Positions 1-11,968 of a DNA stretch of 64,000 nt are shown in pieces. Position 1 is the stretch's first letter. Every line of letters begins with the position of its first letter. The stretch is from Magicicada septendecula (Eukaryota > Arthropoda > Insecta > Hemiptera > Cicadidae), in the NCBI GenBank assembly GCA_034769895.1, contig CM068367.1, positions 711,536,196 to 711,600,195 of the forward strand. The letters are read 5' to 3'. A program made the position numbers and the translations under genes. The notes below the pieces were generated by a model that saw only the letters and a list, made by a program, of their open reading frames with translations, searched no databases and was not told where the DNA came from.

Positions 1-320
1 GGGGAAATCTGGTTTACATAACATTATTTCTGAAAATAATAATCCTGAAATGTAATCAGTACTTATATCAAGTTAAGTGCAATAATTAAATAGATTCTTC
101 AACTTGCACGTTGCAAAATTCAGGTGCTAATCCTTTACTTTATTTTTAATTCAACATCAATTTATGTTCAGCAACGTTAAAAAAAAAACATGTTATGGCC
201 TCTGAGAAAGAACACAGTGAGTGGAAGCTGGCTTAAATGAAGGTAAACATTTTATCTAATAATTAGTGTCCCGAGTTAGAAAACATGTGCAATACATATT
301 ATAAAAAGAAGGATATTGTT

Positions 321-1048
321 TTTACTTCCATGTTCCATAAGGAAATGGATGGCGAAAAAAATCGTGTTCGAGATAAGGGCTGATTCTGATTGTACTACCC
401 TCAATACATAAAGAAGTAATTTTTTGAAAGATGTCTGTGTATAGAATTTTGTCTATGGCGAACGATAATTGCCGCAAATTCAAATAATTTTTTGCATATT
501 GTAGAGGACTCAAGGTCTGTTGATTTTGGTGAAGATCGGTTAAGGAGAAGGGGTAGTTTACCTGCAACGTTTTGTGTTTTAACAAGAGTAAAGTACTTAA
601 TTTTGATAAATAAAGTATCCTGAAAAGGTCATAATAATCCACTCTAGAAAGGTAGATGAAATATCGATAAATGAAAAGGGGTAGGGGGAAGTTGAAGGGG
701 GAGGGGATAATTTTCTATAATTTAAAATGATAGGTGAAGGGGAGGGGATAATTTTTTATATGTGTACTACATTATCGGCAACGATGAAGTAGTTTGTTGA
801 TAAAATTCCTTTCCAGGCTGTTTGGCCGTGGTCCAATGTATTCTGCAAAACCAGACGTTTCGGAAGTGCCATCGACTGCCATCATCAGTGAAAATCAAGT
901 GCGCTAATGTGAGGTGGTAGATGTTAGTGACCACAATTCTGTGGTTGAGGCTGAAGATAGAAGTAGTTTCTGTAGAAATATTTCATTTCTAAAACGATTT
1001 TAAATATAAATCTTAAAACATGGAAGTCATGTATGGTTCTCCACACAT
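321..1048. repeat. E-repeat, copy in block A
   Basis: A non-autonomous repeat also found at 11100-11840, 14857-15590, throughout 32254-42400 and at 43299-44066. The left end carries a hairpin around ACTTCCATGTTCC. It is followed by one unit of a satellite of about 165 bases (about 440-620) and a right section with a purine-rich GGGGAGGGGATAA stretch. The right end has a GGAAGTCATGTATGG motif. Translations of this repeat give small open frames on both strands, but they change with each copy and look accidental. The minus strand of the right section carries a hammerhead-like fold (851-891). Confidence 0.75.
851..891 (-). ncRNA. Hammerhead-like fold in E-repeat (block A)
   Basis: Read on the minus strand: CTGATGA at 888-882, a stem II in which GGCAGU faces ACUUCC with one C/U mismatch, GAAA at 861-858, a minimal stem III ACGT at 858-855, C as the residue before the expected cut, and only a 3-pair inner stem I. 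Both core boxes of the hammerhead family are intact. Stem I is weak, so activity is uncertain. The same fold occurs at 11259-11299 (plus) and 15383-15423 (minus). Confidence 0.45.
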
Positions 1049-1116
1049 TAGATTGTACTGGGTTCTAAATTGGAAGTAGAATTCTTGAAAAGAACGAATC
1101 CATAATATTTTTACCA

Positions 1117-2214
1117 TGTGGGGCGCATTCCTTGAAACATGTGGGTGTTAATGCTGCAAAATTCAATGCAGATGTGATGACATTTTTCGGGCATGTTGCA
1201 AGTCTTTACTCATTTTTCTCTAGCAGCCCTAGAGAAAAATGTTGGGAAGTTTTGAAAAAGCACATTCCTTTATCACTGCAGAGCTTCCCTGAAACAAGAT
1301 GAAGTGAGAGGATCCAAGCTGTCAAACTGATAGTTAAGCACTACCCAGGAGTACTTAAATTGTTGGATATACTTTAGAAGAGATGTCTTCTAGTCTAACT
1401 CCCTCTGCCTACAACATCATATTAGGGTTTAAGAAATATTTCAATTCCACAAAGAGCTTAATGTTGGCATCATTTTGGTTCAAAGTGCTTTCATATATTG
1501 ACTAAAAAAATGTTGTTATTCAAAGCAAAGGAATCACACTCGTTGAAATAACTCTAGTGGAAGATTTGCTGACAGAATTGAAATTGTTGCGTGATAACCC
1601 AGACAGCATAATTGAAGAACCAAACTTAATTGCAAAAGAACTAATAAAAGTTCCTCCTGAATCTCCCAAAAGGTGGAAAAAAAGTACAGATCAATCCAAT
1701 AGTGATTTTTCAGTAAACAAAGATCAAGAAAATAAATTTAAAACCTCAGTCATGTACCCAGTATTAGAGTTTGTAATGGGCAACATAAAAACACGATTCA
1801 CTGCAATTAGTTCAATTCTTGACTTGTTTCCACCAGTATTGAACTTTACGGACATGGAAAATGATGAATTAGAATTGAAAGTAAAAGTTCTCATTAGCAA
1901 GTTTAAAAAGGAATTGGCAATGGATCTATTTGAAGAAATATTACACTTGAAGAACATTTATAAAACAGAGTTTGAATCAGAAAAGAATCCACTAAGCCTA
2001 CTCCAAAAACCTTCAAACTGTATTTGTGAACTTCTGTCTTGCCTATAGGCTTTTCTGTACTATTCCAGTTACAGTTTCGTCTCCTGAAAAATCTTTGAGC
2101 AGTATAGCGAATTCACTGAAAACTTGGCAGATAAGCACTACCTACCAAGAAAGGCTTAATAATTTGGCAATTTTAGCTATTATAAATGAATTGGCTAACA
2201 GTATTCCACTCTAA
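1117..2214 (+). pseudogene. hAT transposase relic, ZMYM1-like
   Basis: A decayed hAT-superfamily transposase of the type related to the vertebrate protein ZMYM1. From 1117 the frame reads a stretch resembling the family segment around GHSL..GV.AA, FFG, LYSFFSSS and RWEVL, then meets a TGA (in SFPETR-stop) where the family has tryptophan. A second frame at 1557-2048 continues the helical region (163 residues). A third at about 2026-2214 holds the C-terminal dimerisation motif (LFCTIPVTVSSPEKSLS, then QERLNNLAILAI and NELANS). At least one nonsense change and two frame changes break it. It lies only in copy A, between direct copies of a 110-base stretch, so it is not ancestral to all three blocks. 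Confidence 0.8.
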
Positions 2215-2289
2215 CCCATTATTAATACTTAATCATTTGGGTGTTAACAGAAACTGCACATTGCTTTTTATTGCATTATGTTGAAAAAA

Positions 2290-3130
2290 GGATTTTAATG
2301 TACTTGTTTGGTTATAGGCCTACGTTAGATTGTACTGTGTTCTAAATTGGAAGTAGGTTTTAATTCCGGTACTTCGAATAAATACAGCCTTTTATCCATA
2401 CAATAAATACAGGCTTTGAATGTACACTAAGTAAGGAAATGTTTGTTAAGTCTAATTAATTTTAAAAATCTAAAAGGTTAAGTTAGATAATTAAACGTTG
2501 ACACACCCTCCCAAAATCGTCTCTGTACCGTAATTATGTGCGATAAATGGAAACTAATTTCTGTACTTCCAATAAATACACCCTTTTAATAAAATATGTG
2601 CCAGTAAACCCCAATAAAATATGCACCAATAACGAAGCCTACTATCTAAGTTAGATAATTAAACGTAGACACAACCTCCCAAAAACGTCTCTGTACCGTA
2701 ATTATGTGCGATAAATGAAAACTAATTTCTGTACTTCCAATAAATACACCCTTTTAATAAAATATGTACCAAATAACTCCAATAAAATATGTACGAATAA
2801 CGTAGCCTACTAGGTTATACGTTCTAAATTGGAAGTACGGATAGGTTTTAATTCGAATAAATACAGCCTTTAATGTATATACAGCCTTTTATCCATACAA
2901 TAAATACAGCCTTTGAATGTACACTAACAAGGAAATTTTTGTTAAATCTAATTAATTTTAAAAATCTAAAAGGTTAAGTTACATTGTTAAACATAGACAC
3001 AACCTCCAAAAATCGTCTGTGTACCGTAATTATGTGCAATAAATGGAAACTAATTTCTGTACTTCCAATAAATACACCCTTTTAATAAAATATGTGCCAA
3101 TACTCTGAATTCAAATTAAATAAAGAAAAA
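2290..3130. repeat. R-repeat units (block A insert)
   Basis: Tandem, degenerate units recognised by the phrases AAAATCTAAAAGGTTAAGTT, ACCGTAATTATGTGCGATAA and CTTCCAATAAATACACCC. About three partial units are present. The same units make up 5860-7443, 7444-8540 and 18110-19716. There is no coding signal. The phrase TTCTAAATTGGAAGTAG occurs on both sides of the hAT relic (about 1065 and 2340), so the relic and the R-units moved or grew together. Confidence 0.7.
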
Positions 3131-3131
3131 A

Positions 3132-3158
3132 TGAATTGTGTGTGTGTGTGTGTGTGTG
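3132..3158. repeat. (TG)n microsatellite
   Basis: An uninterrupted TG dinucleotide run directly before the second copy of the 110-base duplicated stretch. Confidence 0.9.
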
Positions 3159-3268
3159 TTCTGTGGTTGAGGCTGAAGATAGAAGTAGTTTCTGTAGAAT
3201 ATTTCATTTCTAAAACGATTTTAAATATAAATCTTAAAACATGGAAGTCATGTATAGTTCTCCACACG

Positions 3269-5182
3269 GATATTTTCATTATTTGCATCAAATAGTATTA
3301 TTGTTTAATACACGTTCTATCCAGATCAAATTATGTGTATACAGTTCTGGAAAAATTAGAAATACAATTTTTTTTGTTTATTTTAAACTGTATTATGTTT
3401 GGAAGTATCCCAAAGTAAATTTAACATTAATCATGTCAATCAATGAGGCCAGTCTAGTTTTTTAAGGCTAGGAGAATTCTTGAAATGTTTGGAGCATCAG
3501 TAGGTCATCATGATGGATCTAATAATCAAACTTCAGTTTCTGTGAAAAGCTGGCAGATTTGAGTAGCCACTTGATAAAGGATGGTATTGTAAAAGCAACA
3601 ATTCTTTCAGAATTATTTTATAACCCTGTCAGTCTGCAAATAACTATCACTCCTTTAGATCATCAGCAGATTTAAACTTTTCTTATTTGTGCTAGGAATG
3701 TATCATGTAAAACTGCTGGAAGCATGGTATACAAAGTTTCTATTATCCTTTTCAAGGTTGATGACCAAAACAAAAAGTACTACTTATAATTCATCATTGT
3801 AGCAGTTACACAGCAGTATACTAAACATCTCTTGGTTAATACCTGTACTCTGGTCAGGTAGGACACAATGAATCATTCAAAACAAGTACAATTCAGTGTC
3901 AATGTCTAGTGTTTATGTGTCACTGCTACCCATAGTGAATCATTTGTATTGTACATAACAAATAGTATTCTGACTGTACATGTTTTTCATCTGACAAGAA
4001 TTTTATACTTAGGCAAACTCATTTAATGGTGTAACCTTCTGTAATATGTGCCAAACAAGTATTCATAAAATTAATATTTGTGTCAAATTGTGTTTTATTT
4101 ATTTCAAACAAAATCTGTTTTGTGGACATAACTTTATGTCCAATACAATTATTATGTTATTTCTTTTTAGTATCCCTTATAGATTTGCGTGATCAAAACT
4201 TTTAATGCTAAAACTTTTTTTCAGCTTATAACCATGCTTTGTTGAGATTATTAAAGAAAAGTTTTGCTCATTCAGTGATGTGGCATCTTCAGTGATAAAG
4301 TTGAGTCTCATCGTGGTAAAACTACTGAAGACTTCATAGAATTGGAAAATTAATGAGAATAATATTCTTACAACCAGTGACAAGAATTATGAACTTAAAA
4401 CAGTGGAATGAATTACTGAATACCAGATACACTCAATTGCTAAAACAAACACACTTATATTACAACAGTTCTCTTTATATAATTATCCAGGACACACTGT
4501 ATAGCCTACAAACAGTAATAAAAAAAATCACAGTAGTTTACAACACAAGTAAACAATTGATCATTTGTCACTTTTATTAAAAACTGCTGTCTAATATCAT
4601 CCTATATGAATGCACAACCTACTACACCAACTTTCTAAAACTCAGCTGGTGGCAACATCCTAATTATCAGGCTAATGTGATAAAGTTCCAGATGAATGCC
4701 AAGAGTGTGGCTCTAGAATATTCTGCAGTGCTGCTGATTAACAGTATGTGATCAGCATCACATAGAGTACTACACATTTAAGCTATCTAATTGACTTGGT
4801 ATTAGAATATTAGTAAAATGTGCTTGTTAACCAAATAGTGTGTTGTTACTCCTGAAAATCCCATTTCACTAAGAGCATTTTAGAAGTCTGGGTTATCTTT
4901 TATGTTTCACTCCACAAACATGCCTTTAGTTCAGCATTTCTTAACCTATTGGGCATGAGCCACTGCAGGGTCCCGAGAGGGCATTTGGTGGGTTGCAAAG
5001 TCAGGTTCGGAAATTTATTTACTGTGTCTTAAAAAGCTACTACATGTAAATAACTAAGATATATCATTTTAACAATTTAAATTCAACCTGTTTTGTACAT
5101 AGTCTAAACTGTACATTTTTGTTATTCATGCTCTACCATTGTTTTTTACCAGCTCTGATGTTTAACTCTCTATAACCAGATT
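3269..5182. other. Block A spacer with a decayed hAT end
   Basis: Shared with block B (minus, about 9211-11099) and block C (about 15590-17427). I see no gene. The stretch near 4932-4980 (CAGCATTTCTTAACC, then GGGTCCCGAGAGGGCATTT) looks like the terminal inverted repeat of a ZBED-type hAT element and fits the transposase relic that follows. I found no matching opposite end. The small open frames here are not conserved between the three copies. Confidence 0.45.
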
Positions 5183-5631
5183 GAAAGTTGCTTCCCAGAG
5201 GGATACAGTGAATTCAATTGGATTCAAGACCCATTCTTGTATTTTGAAAGTTCTAACTTGTTGTCAGTAAAACTAAATGAGCAATTGTGTGATATCATCT
5301 GTGATGCTGGGATTAAAACTAAATTTTTAGTAAATTATTTTGTATAGTTAGTGATAACATGAGACATGTCATGGACAACAAAATCCATAAACTTTTAGAT
5401 TCTGACTTAACAAAGTTCTGGATATCTTTAAGAGATGAATATCCTGAACTTTCGGAGTTGCTCATCCCATTCACCACCTCATTCTTGAGTGAAATGGGAT
5501 TTTCATCTCAAGTGAAAAGCAAGCACACAAATAGACTTGACGCACACTCAGATTTATGACTTAATTTAACCACTCTTGAATCCAACATACCCCAGCTTTT
5601 GCAGAAAAAGCAGCTCCAACTGTCACATTAG
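5183..5631 (+). pseudogene. hAT (ZBED5-like) transposase C-terminal relic, copy A
   Basis: The C-terminal end of a ZBED/GTF2I-repeat type hAT transposase. The first frame reads about 44 residues including FNWIQDPF and LNEQL.DII.DAGIKTKF before a TAG. A second frame from about 5359 reads LTKFWISLRDEYPELSELLI, then a family-like segment TSFLSEMGFSS and KSKHTNRL, and ends near QLQLSH-stop. The family usually has CE(Q/A)AFS where this copy has SEMGFS. Frame breaks and missing N-terminal domains (BED finger, catalytic core) make it a fossil. Present in all three blocks. Confidence 0.75.
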
Positions 5632-5859
5632 TAACTAATGATTAGTTAGGCAAGTAAAAACTCTTTTGTTTTTAACTTCAGCATGTGTTTATTAGAGCAA
5701 ATTAGTCTTTTGAATTACATATTTGCTTTTTGCTTTTCTATAATTAAGTGTATATATAATTTGTTTAAGCATAAAAGAAGGCTTAAAGTTCTCAGTGTTA
5801 CCAAAAATATGATTATAAAGTGGGTGCACAAGTAGTTCTGCCATGCACACACCCCTACA

Positions 5860-7443
5860 AGTCTAATTAATTTTAAAAATCTAAAAGGTTAAGTTAGATA
5901 ATTAAACGTAGACACAACCTCCCAAAATCGTCTCTGTACCGTAATTATGTGCGATAAATGGAAACTAATTTCTGTACTTCCAATAAATACACCCTTTTAA
6001 TAAAATATGTACCAATAAACTCCAATAAAATACTGTATGTACGAATAACGTAGCCTACTAGGTTATACGTTCTAAATTGGAAGTACCGATAGGTTTTAAT
6101 TCGAATAAATACAGCCTTTAATGTATATACAGCCTTTTATCCATACAATAAATACAGCCTTTGAATGTACACTAACAAAGGAAATTTTTGTTAAATCTAA
6201 TTAATTTTAAAAATCTAAAAGGTTAAGTTGCATTGTTAAACGTAGACACAACCTCCAAAAATCGTCTGTGTACCGTAATTATGTGCGATAAATGGAAAAT
6301 AATTTCTACCTGTGCTACACCAGACGCCATATTAACTGAGTAGTTAGTGGGATCACCACTACATTTTGCCTTAACGTAATTCAATTGCCTACAACGCAAA
6401 GCATTACATTTCAGACTCGTGGGTGGCCGACTCATCAGTTTCCTACAGTATCCACCGCTGAGAGTGATTTTGGGTAGCCGGCTCACCGCACATGCTTTAG
6501 TCTACGGCGCCTCCGAGGTTACTAATAATAAACTCGCGGTGGGCTCAACGCAAAGCTTTAAACTGCCGTTTGGGCTCAACGCAATTTTGAACATGTAAGA
6601 ATCATGTAAATTTTGTTTTGGAAACGCATCAACATGATTTCCAGTCAAATTCGGCTCACCGTCTACACAGTCAATATGGCGATCATTCACTTTTGCATGC
6701 ATCCTTATGGGAGTATTTATTTTATTTTTTTTCTTCGTAAATAGCTTCGACCCCCGTTTAAAATTAATTTTCGCGTGTTTATATAACATAGAAGAATAAA
6801 AAAAAAAAATATTTCACTTCAAGATTGTATGGTGTAGCACAGGTAAATATTTACCTGTACTTCCAATAAATACACCCTTTTAATAAAATATGTGCCAATA
6901 AACCCCAATAAAATATGCAAATAGGTTATAGGTCTACGTTCTAAATTGGAACTAGGTTTTAATTCCGGTACTTCGAATAAATAAAGCCTTTAATGTTATG
7001 TACAGCAGCCTTGTATGCATACAATAATTTAATGTACACTAACAAAGGAAATTTTTGTTAAATCTAATTAATTTTAAAAATCTAAAAGGTTAAGTTGCAT
7101 TGTTAAACGTAGACACAACCTCCAAAAATCGTCTGTGTACCGTAATTATGTGCGATAAATGGAAAATTATTTCTGTACTTCCAGTAAATACACCCTTTTA
7201 TTGTACACTAACAAAGTAAATTTTATTTAAGTTACATTGTCTACATAACCTCCATAAACTGGCATTAGTTACTTGTGAAGAAAACAGTTCTAGTACACAT
7301 CGAACACGGAAAAAAGTACAAACGCGGAAACGAAAGTTGTCTTTGGCCGCAGGCTATAGTGAAAGACCCTGACAGGGAAAAAAGTACAAACGCGGAAACG
7401 AAAGTTGTCTTTGGCCGCAGGCTATAGTGAAAGACCCTCTGGG
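5860..7443. repeat. R-repeat array ending in palindrome arm (block A)
   Basis: Several R-units in tandem, interrupted by a MITE at 6307-6845. The end (7261-7443) holds two copies of a unit of about 65 bases running from GGAAAAAAGTACAAACGCGG to GCAGGCTATAGTGAAAGACC. The last unit forms the left arm of the spacerless palindrome with its centre in GGGCCC. Nothing coding is visible. Confidence 0.7.
6307..6845 (+). mobile_element. MITE, copy 1 (539 bp)
   Basis: A short element with terminal inverted repeats TACCTGTGCTACACCA and TGGTGTAGCACAGGTA. It interrupts an R-unit that is continuous in block C. The ends sit in AAATATTTACCT-like DNA, so the exact target duplication is unclear. A second, nearly identical copy lies at 7848-8384 in the same orientation. 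Open frames inside (for example on the minus strand at 6502-6789) resemble no family I know, and I treat them as chance. The transposon superfamily is unknown. Confidence 0.75.
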
Positions 7444-7590
7444 CCCAGAGGGTCTTTCACTATAGCCTGCGGCCAAAGAAAACTTTCGTTTCCGCGTTTG
7501 TACTTTTTTCCGTGTTCGATGTGTACTAGACCTGTTTTCTTCACAAGTAACTAATGCCAGTTTATGGAGGTTATGTAGACAATGTAACTT
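7300..7590. repeat. Spacerless palindrome centre between blocks A and B
   Basis: The sequence reads as its own reverse complement around 7443/7444 (CTCTGGGCCCAGAG). The arms continue outward through the GCAGGCTATAGTGAAAG unit, TTACTTGTGAAG and the R-units, and then, with gaps and inserts, through several kilobases of blocks A and B. Confidence 0.85.
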
Positions 7591-7847
7591 AAATAAAATT
7601 TACTTTGTTAGTGTACAATAAAAGGGTGTATTTACTGGAAGTACAGAAATTATTTTCCATTTATCGCACATAATTACGGTACACAGACGATTTTTGGAGG
7701 TTGTGTGTACATTAAAGGCTGTATTTATTCGAATTAAAACCTATCGGTACTTCCAATTTAGAACGTATAACCTAGTAGGCTACATTATTCGTCCATATTT
7801 TATTGGAGTTTATTGGTACATATTTTATTAAAAGGCAGGTAAATATT

Positions 7848-8384
7848 TACCTGTGCTACACCATACGCCATATTAACTGAGTAGTTAGTGGGATCACCAC
7901 TACATTTTGCCTTAACGTAATTCAATTGCCTACAACGCAAAGCATTACATTTCAGACTCGTGGGTGGCCGACTCATCAGTTCCTACAGTATCCACCGCTG
8001 AGAGTGATTTTGGGTAGCCGGCTCACCGCACATGCTTTAGTCTACGGCGCCTCCGAGGTTACTAATAATAAACTCGCGGTGGGCTCAACGCAAAGCTTTA
8101 AACCGCCGTTTGGGCTCAACGCAATTTTGAACATGTAAGAATCATGTAAATTTTGTTTTGGAAACGCATCAACATGATTTCCAGTCAAATTCGGCTCACC
8201 GTCTACACAGTCAATATGGCGATCATTCACTTTTGCATGCATCCTTATGGGAGTATTTATTTTATTTTTTTTCTTCGTACATAGCTTCGACCCCCATTTA
8301 AAATTAATTTTCGCGTGTTTATATAACATAGAAGAATAAAAAAAAAAATATTTCACTTCAAGATTGTATGGTGGAGCACAGGTA
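7848..8384 (+). mobile_element. MITE, copy 2 (537 bp)
   Basis: Almost identical to 6307-6845, with ends TACCTGTGCTACACCA and a slightly changed right end (TGGTGGAGCACAGGTA). It is flanked on the left by AGGTAAATATT and on the right by AAATATTAACC. It has the same orientation as copy 1 although the surrounding block is inverted. Confidence 0.75.
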
Positions 8385-8759
8385 AATATTAACCTTAAAA
8401 GGGTGTATTTATTGGAAATACAGAAATTAGTTTCCATTTATCGCACATAATTACGGTACAGAGACGATTTTGGGAGGTTGTGTCTACGTTTAATTATCTA
8501 ACTCAACCTTTCAGATTTTTAAAATTAATTAGACTTGTAGGGATGTGCATGGCAGAACTACTTGTGCACCCACTTTATAATCATATTTTTGGTAACACTG
8601 AGAACTTTAAGCCTTCTTTTATGCTTAAACAAATTATATATACACTTAATTATAGAAAAGCAAAAAAAATATGTAATTCAAAAGACTAATTTGCTCTAAT
8701 AAACACATGCTGAAGTTAAAAACAAAAGAGTTTTTACTTGCCTAACTAATCATTAGTTA

Positions 8760-9210
8760 CTAATGTGACAGTTGGGGCTGCTTTTTCTGCAAAAGCTGGG
8801 GTATGTTGGATTCAAGAGTGGTTAAATTAAGTCATAAAATCTGAGTGTGCGTCAAGTCTATTTGTGTGCTTGCTTTTCACTTGAGATGAAAATCCCATTT
8901 CACTCAAGAATGAGGTGATGAATGGGATGAGCAACTCCGAAAGTTCAGGATATTCATCTCTTGAAGATATCCAGAACTTTGTTAAGTCAGTATCTAAAAG
9001 TTTATGGATTTTGTTGTCCATGACATGTTTCATGTTATCACTAACTATACAAAATAATTTACTAAAAATTTAGTTTTAATCCCAGGCACCACAGATGATA
9101 TCACACAATTGCTCATTTAGTTTTACTGAGAACATGTTAGAACTTTCAAAATACAAGAATGGGTCTTGAATCCAATTGAATTCACTGTATCCCTCTGGGA
9201 AGCAACTTTC
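8760..9210 (-). pseudogene. hAT (ZBED5-like) transposase C-terminal relic, copy B
   Basis: Mirror copy of the relic at 5183-5631, with the same decayed C-terminal hAT segment (WISSRDEYPELSELLIPF, MGFSSQVKSKH). It differs at a few residues and has the same frame break between its two parts. It was copied with the block rather than inserted separately. Confidence 0.75.
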
Positions 9211-11099
9211 AATCTGGTTATAGAGAGTTACACATCACAGCTGGTAAAAAGCAATGCTAGAGCATGAATAACAAAAATGTACAGTTTAGACTAAGTACAA
9301 AACAGGTTGAATTTAAATTGTTAAAATGATATATCTTAGTTATTTACATGTAGTAGGGTTTTAAGACACAGTAAATAAATTTCTGAACCTGACTTTGCAA
9401 CCCTCCAAATGCCCTCTCGGGACCCAGCAGTGGCTCATGCCCAGTAGGTTAAGAAATGCTGAACTAAAGGCATGTTTGTGGAGTGAAACATAAAAGATGA
9501 CCCAGACTTCTAAAATGCTCTTAGTGAAATGGGATTTTCAGGAGTAACAATATACTATTTGGTTAACAAGCACATTTTACTAATATTGTAATACCAAGTC
9601 AATTAGATAGCTTAAATGTGTAGTGCTCTATGTGATGCTGATCACATACTGTTAATCAGCAGCACTGCAGAATATTCTAGAGCCACACTCTTGGCATTCA
9701 TCTGGAACTTTCTCACATTAGCCTGATAATTAGGATGTTGCCACCAGCTGAGTTTTAGAAAGTTGGTGTAGTAGGTTGTGCATTCATATAGGATGATATT
9801 AGACAGCAGTTTTTAATGAAAGTGACAAATGATCAATTGTTTATTTGTGTTGTAAACTATTGTGATTTTTTTATTACTGTTTGTAGGCTATACAATGTGT
9901 CCTGGATAATTATATAAAGAGAACTGTTGTAATATAAGTGTGTTTGTTTTAGCAATTGAGAGTATCTGGTATTCAATAATTCATTCCACTGTTTTAAGTT
10001 CATAATTCTTGTCACTGGTTGTAAGAATATTATTTTCATTAATTTTCCAATTCTATGAAGTCTTCAGTAGTTTTACCACGATGAGACCCAACTTTATCAC
10101 TGAAGATGCCACAACACTGAATGAGCAAAACTTTTCGTTAATAATCTCAACAAAGCATGGTTATAAGCTGAAAAAAAGTTTTAGTATTAAAAGTTTTGAT
10201 CACGCAAATCTATAAGAGATACTAAAAAGAAATAACATAATAATTGTATTGGACATAAAGTTATGTCCACAAAACAGATTTTGTTTGAAATAAATAAAAC
10301 ACAATTTGACACAAATATTAATTTTATGAATACTTGTTTGGCACATATTACAGAAGGTTACACCATTAAATGAGTTTGCCTAAGTATAAAATTCTTGTCA
10401 GATGAAAAACGTGTACAGTCAGAATACTATTTGTTATGTACAATACAAATAATTCACTATGGGTAGCAGTGACACATAAACACTAGACATTGACACTGAA
10501 TTGTACTTGTTTTGAATGATTCATTGTGTGCTACCTGACCAGAGTACAAGTATTAACCAAGAGATGTTTAGTATACTGCTGTGTAACTGCTACAATGATG
10601 AATTATAAGTAGTACTTTTTGTTTTGGTCATCAACCTTGAAAAGGATAATAGAAACTTTGTATACCATACTTCCAGCAGTTTTACATGATACATTCCTAG
10701 CACAAATAAGAAAAGTTTAAATCTGCTGATGATCTAAAGGAGTGATAGTTATTTGCAGACTGACAGGGTTATATAATAATTCTGAAAGAATTGTTGCTTT
10801 TACAATACCATCCTTTATCAACTGACTACTCAAATCTGCCAGTTTTTCACAGAAACTGAAGTTTGATGATTTGATCCATCATGACCTAGTGATGCTCCAA
10901 ACATTTCAAGGATTCTCCTAGCCTTAAAAAACTGGACTGGCCTCATTGATTGACATGATTAATGTTAAATTTACTTTGGGATACTTCCAAACATAATACA
11001 GTTTAAAATAAAATAAAAAAATTTTATGCCTATCTAATTTTTCCAGAACTCCATACACATAATTTGATCTGGATACTATTTGATGCAAATAATGAAAAT

Positions 11100-11840
11100 A
11101 TCCGTGTGGAGAACTATACATGACTTCCATGTTTTAAGATTTATATTTAAAATCGTTTTAGAAATGAAATATTTCTACAGAAACTATTTCTATCTTCAGC
11201 CTCAACCACAGAATTGTGGTCACTAACATATACGACCTCACGTTAGCGCACTTGATTTTCACTGATGATGGCAGTCGATGGCACTTCCGAAACGTCTGGT
11301 TTGCAGAAAACATTGGATCATGGCCAAACAGCCCGTGAAGGAATTTTATCAACAAACTACTTCTTTGTTGCCGATAACGTAGTACACATACAAAATTATC
11401 CCCTCCCCTTCACCTATCATTTTAAATTATAGAAAATTATCCCCTCCCCCTTCAACTTCCCCCTACCCCTTTTCATTTATAGATATTTCATCTACCTTTC
11501 TACAGTGGATTATTATGACCTTTTCAGGATACTTTATTTATCAAAATTAAGTACTTTACTCTTGTTAAAACATAAAACGTTGCAGGTAAACTACCCTTTC
11601 TCCTTAACCGATCTTCACCAAAATCAACAGACCTTGAGTCCTGTACAATATGCAAAAAATTATTTGAATTTGCGGCAGTTATCATTCGCCATAGACAAAA
11701 TTCTACACACAGACATCTTTCAAAAAATTACTTCTTTATGTTTTGAGGGTAGTACAATCAGAATCAGCCCTTATCTCGAACACGATTTTTTCACCATCCA
11801 TTTCCTTATGGAACATGGAAGTAAAAACAATATCCTTCTT
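11100..11840. repeat. E-repeat, copy in block B (inverted)
   Basis: Reverse-complement counterpart of 321-1048 and 14857-15590, with a single satellite unit of about 165 bases (about 11570-11750) and the hairpin-bearing end near 11810-11840. The hammerhead-like fold falls on the plus strand here (11259-11299), with CTGATGA at 11262-11268 and GAAA at 11289-11292. Confidence 0.75.
11259..11299 (+). ncRNA. Hammerhead-like fold in E-repeat (block B)
   Basis: Same fold as 851-891: CTGATGA, a stem II of five pairs plus one mismatch, GAAA, ACGT as minimal stem III, then C at the expected cut and a short stem I. Both conserved boxes are intact. Stem I is weak close to the core. Confidence 0.45.
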
Positions 11841-11968
11841 TTTATAATATGTATTGCACATGTTTTCTAACACGGGACACTAATTATTAGATAAAATGTT
11901 TAAATATCACTATTGTTTGACGACTCGGAACACTAAGTTTTTTATAAGTAAAATCGTAAAGATTTACC

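Larger units (their letters stand above)
245..7443 (+). repeat. Segmental duplication block, copy A
   Basis: This is the first of three copies of a composite repeat block. It reads in the same direction as copy C (14781-19716) and opposite to copy B (7444-11901). The order inside is E-repeat, a spacer with a decayed hAT end, a ZBED-like hAT relic, then R-repeat units. Copy A is longer than the others because about 2.1 kb containing a ZMYM1-like hAT relic sits between two direct copies of a 110-base stretch (938-1048 and 3159-3268). The block ends at a spacerless palindrome centred at 7443/7444. Bases 1-244 hold nothing I recognise. Confidence 0.85.
7444..11901 (-). repeat. Segmental duplication block, copy B
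   Basis: Reverse-complement copy of block A/C. It carries R-units, MITE copy 2, the ZBED-like relic, the spacer and the E-repeat, and ends in the reverse complement of AAACATTTTATC where the inverted Penelope pair begins. It lacks the ZMYM1-like insert of block A. Together with block C it forms the outer arms of a second inverted repeat centred near 13550. Confidence 0.85.

Noticed and set aside
5359-5559. Start codon of the 66-residue frame as a real gene start
   Set aside because: The frame is the C-terminal part of a hAT transposase; the methionine is internal and the protein is broken upstream.
8042-8437. 131-residue open frame on the minus strand across the second MITE
   Set aside because: It runs through the MITE end into R-repeat DNA, differs in length in the other copy, and shows no known motif.
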